DNA from: Paragordius varius | Lineage: Eukaryota > Nematomorpha | Direction of reading: 5' to 3' | Assembly (NCBI GenBank): GCA_964247055.1 | Contig: OZ176057.1 | Coordinates: forward strand, 5,270,001 to 5,334,000 | DNA length: 64,000 nucleotides | Shown: positions 59,331 to 64,000 of the stretch, in pieces | How the letters are laid out: each line of letters starts with the position of its first letter | Numbering within the stretch: the stretch's first letter is position 1 | Made by a program: the position numbers and the translations under genes | Notes under the pieces: model-generated | What the model saw: the letters and a program-made list of their open reading frames with translations, nothing else | The model's database searches: none | What the model was told of the DNA's origin: nothing

Positions 59331-59365
<35 letters not shown>
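59091..59365 (+). mobile_element. MITE-1 copy and (TA)n, I-J intron, unit 3
   Basis: Orthologous to 32,911-33,174. The right end is followed by a TA run to about 59,365. Confidence 0.65.
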
Positions 59366-59368
<3 letters not shown>

Positions 59369-60620
59369 GTTTGTGTATATAATGATTTAAAAAAGAGCAT
59401 ACAAAGAATTCGACCTAACAATAAATCAACAAATCTCCTATCAAGGCTAATTTTAACAAAGATTAAAAAAAATTATTTTTTCAAAAAAAAACGGTTAATC
59501 TAAACTTTAGAATCAAGTTAAAATAATGTAATTATTTAAGAACCATTTTATAATTTCAAATCAAATTCTTAACCCTGATATTTCCCAAATTCAATTTATG
59601 GTTAAATTGAAAAAAATGTTTACTGCCTACATATTTTACCTTGATTTTGAGATAACCTTTCTTTGAAACTTTCATCGTGAGTGTTTGAATTCTCAAAAGT
59701 ATTTCTCCATACTAAAGTTTGGCCTTTATCCGTACAAGTTGCTACATATCTAAAATAATAATACAGTAAAAATAAAGACAAAAAACGTACGAAAAACCCT
59801 TCATTATAAGCTCTCTATCGCTTTGAGTTACAAATTAATAAGAGAGATGTAAATTGTTAATAATATATTATTTTTATTTCACAATCTTAATCGTAGACCA
59901 ACAAAGTCCTATTGCTATAACGTATTCGCAATGTTGGCTGGGCCATAAAAATGCGTCGACGACAAAAGACAGTTTTCTAATGATTTTAAACATGTGTGTT
60001 ACGTTAAAAATTGCCTCAAATAACCATAAAGTATAAATATTATGAATATAAATTACTTTGTAATATGAAAACTCAGATCAAAAGCCTTACCCTTGATAAC
60101 AATCTTAATCATGATGATTATATGAAATTAATCAAATGATCAAATTATAGCTCTTTAAATATATAAATATGTCGTTTTAATATACCTTAATTTAATTGTT
60201 ATTCAGATGATGATAATATCAGAAATTCGTAAAAACAAAACAAGCTTACAACTTTTTTTCTAGAATTTTAGATCTAAAAAAAGCCAAAAAAGTAATTTTC
60301 AAAACAAAATAAGATAAAATAACTTTGCATCAGGTGAAAATGAACAATTCAATACGTATTGGTTCATTTGTTCCGTCTTGCTTTGGAAACAATGTTGATT
60401 CGTATTAAAATTATCAAAGCTTTGTAGTAATAAATTACCATTATCATCATTACAATGTAAAACTTCGTCGTCCGAAGTTGGCCCATCACTGTTTACAATA
60501 TCCTTCTTATTTTGACTTATTTGGGCAAAATTTTCACCGTTCTTTTTATCTGATAAAACGATTAAACTTTTTGTTAATATTGTCAACGAGAACAAATATT
60601 TTATGTTAAAATAATAGAGT

Positions 60621-60781
60621 GAATTCTTGTAAAAGATATTATTAAATTAAACTATATCCAAAATTTCCTAATGGATTAAGTAAAACAAAAGAAAATAATT
60701 GTAATAAGATACACATTGAAAAAGATACCATGTATCGACAATTTTGGATATAGTTTAATTTAATATCTTTTACGAGAATTC
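60621..60781. mobile_element. MITE-3 copy in the F-G intron, unit 3
   Basis: GAATTCTTGTAAAAGATATT and its inverse (AATATCTTTTACGAGAATTC) bound 161 bp, as in unit 2. Confidence 0.75.
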
Positions 60782-61742
60782 TCAAATTATTATTTTATTA
60801 AACTATTTGTTTTTGAGTTTGATTCAGATTCGATGGAGAAACCAACAGTTATTTGATGTTGGGGCGAGCCAATACATTTGAGCGGAGTGCAAAATTCATA
60901 CATACGGAGTTGAAGTGATTTATGAAGTGCCATATATAACACATTGGTAAGACATGTCCTAAGTCCACCATTGTAGGACAAGGTTGAGGAATGTGGTGAT
61001 TTTTTCAACGATCTTATATGATGGCGATTAGTATCTTGGCTAACATTCAAATTTAGGTTAAATATGTTGTTTGCCATGATATTATTAGTGTTGTTATAAT
61101 TAACAGAGTTTGGACGACCAGTTTGATTTTGATTTTCATTTTCTAAGGGTATTTTTAATAAATTTAAATTATTTATATATACACCTCTCTATCTGACAAA
61201 ACAAATAAAAAGTATAAAGATTAATATATTTTGGTGTAAAGAAATTTATAAATTTAAGGATTTTTTTTCCTATAAAATACAATAACAAAATAAAACTATG
61301 TTTTCCCAATTTACAATGTCAAATCATATTCGCAACCCAATACAAAAATGTTAGATTTTTAGGGAAATCAACGTTACAAAAATATCTATATTATAAATAA
61401 TGATAGTTTTAGTGCTTTGCCTTTATTGAATATTTCAATTTTTACTCTTCTGATGGTAACAAATAGATAAAAATTTAATATTAAATTAAATTTAATATGG
61501 TTATTCAATTCATCTCTTTTCCATTTGTGAATATTATTTTAAAATGCATTCTTAAAAAATGAAAATGTGGTCAAAAAAATAATTTTAACGTATAATTTTA
61601 ACATAAACATATATTAAAATTCTATTTTTTTCTAATATTAAATATAATGTAAGGAAATTATATAGAAATTAAATATTATACAAATTTAACGTAAAAAAAT
61701 AAAGTATATTATAAAAAAATTATTATCTCAAAATAAAATTTG

Positions 61743-61883
61743 TCAATTATATAATTTACGCATTTGTTGTTTTTGTAGCATAATGGCAGTGTGTTTGACA
61801 ACTTCAAACGTGCATAAATTTTGTTCTTTATCGGAATGCGTATTCATATTATTATTCATAGCCCGGGTTATAATAGTTTCCAT
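61743..61883 (-). CDS. small ORF in the unit 3 E-F intron, 46 aa
   Basis: From ATG at 61,883: METIITRAMNNNMNTHSDKE, then QNLCTFEVVKHTAIMLQKQQ and MRKLYN, stop at 61,743. It lies in the extra DNA that unit 3 has and unit 2 lacks. It is richer in G+C than the flanks and protein-like, but short, with no recognisable domain and no clear splice sites. It could be an exon lost from the other units or part of an inserted element. Confidence 0.25.
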   Translation of the reverse strand: METIITRAMNNNMNTHSDKEQNLCTFEVVKHTAIMLQKQQMRKLYN

Positions 61884-61929
61884 AGGCCAAATTGAACATA
61901 AACCCTTGTTTTATATTTAGATAGTCATA

Positions 61930-62060
61930 AGATTAAAAAAATAAATTATACCGATAAAAACGTGAAAACCATAATCTTTTCACTTTTAATTAGATTCTAT
62001 AAAAAACTATATATATATATATATATATATATACCATTTGCACTTCAAGAGTGTCTTTAA
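61930..62060 (+). repeat. MITE-1/MITE-2 fragments and (TA)n
   Basis: ATTATACCGATAAAAACGTG is a MITE-1 left end. A TA run at about 62,009-62,033 leads into ACCATTTGCACTTCAAGAGT, a MITE-2-like end just before the complete MITE-2 copy. Confidence 0.45.
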
Positions 62061-62077
62061 ACACTTCAAAATTAGGT

Positions 62078-62402
62078 TATATACCATTTACAGTTCAAAT
62101 TCACCCTTAAACAAATTAAATTTACCATCAAACAATTCAAATTCACCCTTGAACAATTCAATATCACCCTAAAAATAAATAATGATTTTTTCGAACTAAT
62201 ATAACTCATTATTAATATAAAATATATCTTTATGGCATAGTTTATTATTTTTTTGATATTATTTTAATTTATAATTTTATTTTTCAAAAATATAAAAAAA
62301 TATAGGTTTGTAATTTTAAAAAACATATTAAGGGAAATTTGGATTGTTCGAATGTGCATTTGAATTGTTTAAGGGTAAATTTGAATTGCAAATGGTATAT
62401 AT
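62078..62402. mobile_element. MITE-2 copy, unit 3 only
   Basis: The best-preserved ends of the family: ATACCATTTACAGTTCAAAT, then TCACCCTTAAACAA, against the inverse TTGTTTAAGGGTAAATTTGA, ATTGCAAATGGTAT. The core is inverted relative to the copy at 2386 (ATATATCTTTATGGCATAG). Units 1 and 2 lack it, so it is a later insertion or part of retained ancestral DNA. Confidence 0.75.
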
Positions 62403-63781
62403 ACCAAAAATTAAAGAAGTTTTAAAAAAGTATAGCTGACTGTTTAATAAATATAAAATATTTAAGTTTTTAAGTGTTGTTTTTATAATTTCAAGTGTTG
62501 ATGTGTAATAAAACCTTTGATCTAAAAGCACAAGCGGTCCATCCTCACCCACCCCGTAAAGTAGAGCAGAATTTTCATGTATAAAACCGGCTTTAACGAA
62601 ATTTTTTTCACTGGAATTATTTAGGGTTATGATGGGATTTACATTGTTTTTGATGTTTGTTATATCATAGATTCGTATATAATTGTAACCTTAATGGAAA
62701 TTATTTGAAATGTGGAGAATATTAAAATTTTTTATAATCAAACAAATAAAATATATTTGTATGATTTAATTTATTAAAAGTTGCAAATAGCCACTTTAAA
62801 TCCATGTTTAAACAAAATATATTTAAAGCAATTACCTAAAGCAGCCAGATATTTTTCGTCTGCCGAAAAAGAAATATTGTTAAATTGCTAAATAATTTAG
62901 ATTATTAATTATATATATATATTTAAAGAAAAATATAAATTTTATGATATTACTGATTCCGGATGCTGTAAGGTGCAAAATGATGGATTGGAATCCCCGA
63001 TTTTTAATAATCTCATTTAATGATCATAGCCAGTCGTAGCAAAAAATTTTACCATTTCAGTATGAGTATAAATATTGCCAATTTTTTCCACATATGTCAT
63101 ATGAGATACGATAACCGCTAAGAATACTGCTGAGCAAGATATAACAAAACAACAGCTTAATTTCCTAATTTTCATGGGTTTTTTTAAAACAAAAAACAGG
63201 TAAAATTTTTATTCAGCTTCTTATAATGTTTTATAAAAATCAAAGTTTCAAAGGTAATAGGGTTAAGTGTTACTTTTTAGTTTTAATTGAGGTTGTTCCA
63301 AAGGATTCATTAAATTAAAAAAATCCAAAAATTTTCATAATTGTGATTGCGTCCACTTACACAAATAACCAATCTACAATATAGTTTATATTTGTATTAA
63401 ATCAAGAACAAAATTTTATTTTATTTGGTATTTCTTAATAAATCAAAGTTTCAATTTAATAATTGGTAAATGAGGTTCGTACAAAGGAATTATTAAATTA
63501 AAAAAGGAAAAATTTTCATAATTGTGATTGCGTCGACTTACAAAAATACAATCTACAAGATGTTTTATATTTTTTGGAGTATAAAGTTTAAAAATGATAT
63601 AAATTTAAATTTTATGTTGTATATATGTTAGTAACACTATAGAAAGGCAATATTTTTACATTTCGTTTAAGATTTACTATATTATAATATTTCTTATTTT
63701 TAAAGAGTCAGACCGCAGTTTTTTTATTTTTTACGGTCAACACCTAACCCAACCTTATATATCTACACATGTAAAGCATAC

Positions 63782-64000
63782 CAGTAATGAGATTGAAAGC
63801 ATCATGAGATAGTAATGTTCTCATATAATAATCAGATTTTTGAGCAGCTACGTTGTTTGCAATACTTGAATTATTTATTAAATGGTTATTTCTTTGTTTC
63901 GATAAATTCTCCATGCCGTTATCTCCGATATTCGACGGTGTGTTTTCAGTTTTTATACATTTGCAGGCTAATCGAAGCCCTAAAAGAACTGCAGGATCAA
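63782..64000 (-). CDS. N-terminal exon C of the unit 3 LST8-like gene, cut by the window end
   Basis: Same sequence as 36,637-36,856 with very few changes; it encodes FDPAVLLGLRLACKCIK, then SNIGDNGMENLSKQRN and SHDAFNLIT before a GTATGC donor. It continues beyond the window. The intron to exon D also matches unit 2 closely (63,130-63,781 against 35,991-36,636). Confidence 0.5.

Larger units (their letters stand above)
57590..63129 (-). pseudogene. LST8-like WD40 gene, unit 3
   Basis: Exons on the minus strand: D 62954-63129, E 62836-62887, F 60804-61142, G 60324-60549, I 59640-59749, J 58060-58233, K 57590-57711 (stop TAG); exon C continues at 63,782 to the window edge. The residues are those of the other copies: FFATTGYDH, CTLQHPES, LQLRMYEFCTPLKCIG, YVLNCSFSPDAKYVATC, LLTACSDGKARLWKL, GHRKAIICMD. 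Exon D has the full 176 bp but an in-frame TAA replaces the Ser codon right after GYDH. Exons E, F (three codons longer than unit 1), G, I, J and K are open with standard splice borders. The E-F intron is about 1.1 kb longer than in unit 2 through extra DNA at about 61,480-62,600. Confidence 0.75.

Overview
The window is eukaryotic and almost certainly from an invertebrate animal. It is extremely A+T-rich (about three quarters or more by eye), gene-poor and full of repeats. It shows canonical GT..AG introns, a leucine-rich-repeat protein with a cysteine-bounded C-terminal cap, Tc1/mariner- and hAT-type miniature elements, a Penelope-like retroelement with a GIY-YIG domain, and a Ty3/gypsy fossil. 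I cannot name the species from sequence alone.

Region by region: 1-600 is the 3' end of an LRR gene. 600-4280 is A+T-rich DNA with several MITEs, including a 122-bp hAT-type element with an exact 8-bp target duplication nested in another MITE, plus a candidate isolated exon pair. 4280-4876 (minus) is a single-exon gene for a predicted secreted lysine/threonine/proline-rich protein. 5415-8088 is a 5'-truncated, broken Ty3/gypsy copy ending in a probable 3' LTR. 8850-10260 (minus) is a broken Penelope-like element.

From about 10,615 to the end lies a tandem array of large units: unit 1 about 10,615-31,080, unit 2 about 31,080-57,310, unit 3 from 57,310 past the window end. Each begins with minus-strand exons of a divergent LST8-like gene (the WD40 propeller subunit of TOR complexes). 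I recognise it from the first blade (GYDHSMRLLKIG ... HPES-QVN) and the last blades (FSPDAKYVATC, SDGKARLWKL, GHRKAIICMD). Exon phases fit across all the inferred introns. The five 3'-most exons keep their reading frame in all three copies, whereas the exon coding the first blade is broken differently in each. Middle blades are not found.

Upstream of the LST8-like exons, units 1 and 2 carry A+T-rich spacer with a repeated twin-hairpin motif, a G+C-richer segment followed on the plus strand by a TATATAAAG box, and then kilobases of simple arrays. These are a 32-bp (unit 1) or 20-bp (unit 2) family built of 10-11-bp sub-blocks that each start with an A-tract (expected to be curved DNA), and a 17-bp CAGTTGTTTT family. 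Short plus-strand modules flanked by splice-like AG and GT sit between or after the arrays. After the arrays comes a 5.7-kb block that is nearly identical between units 1 and 2 (25,640-31,370 and 51,855-57,590), with a G+C-rich island and two long stem-loops.

The most unusual thing here is this cluster: duplicated LST8-like genes alternating with fast-changing, helically phased A-tract arrays that may lie in introns of a plus-strand transcript. Transcription and function are inference; the arrangement is visible in the sequence.
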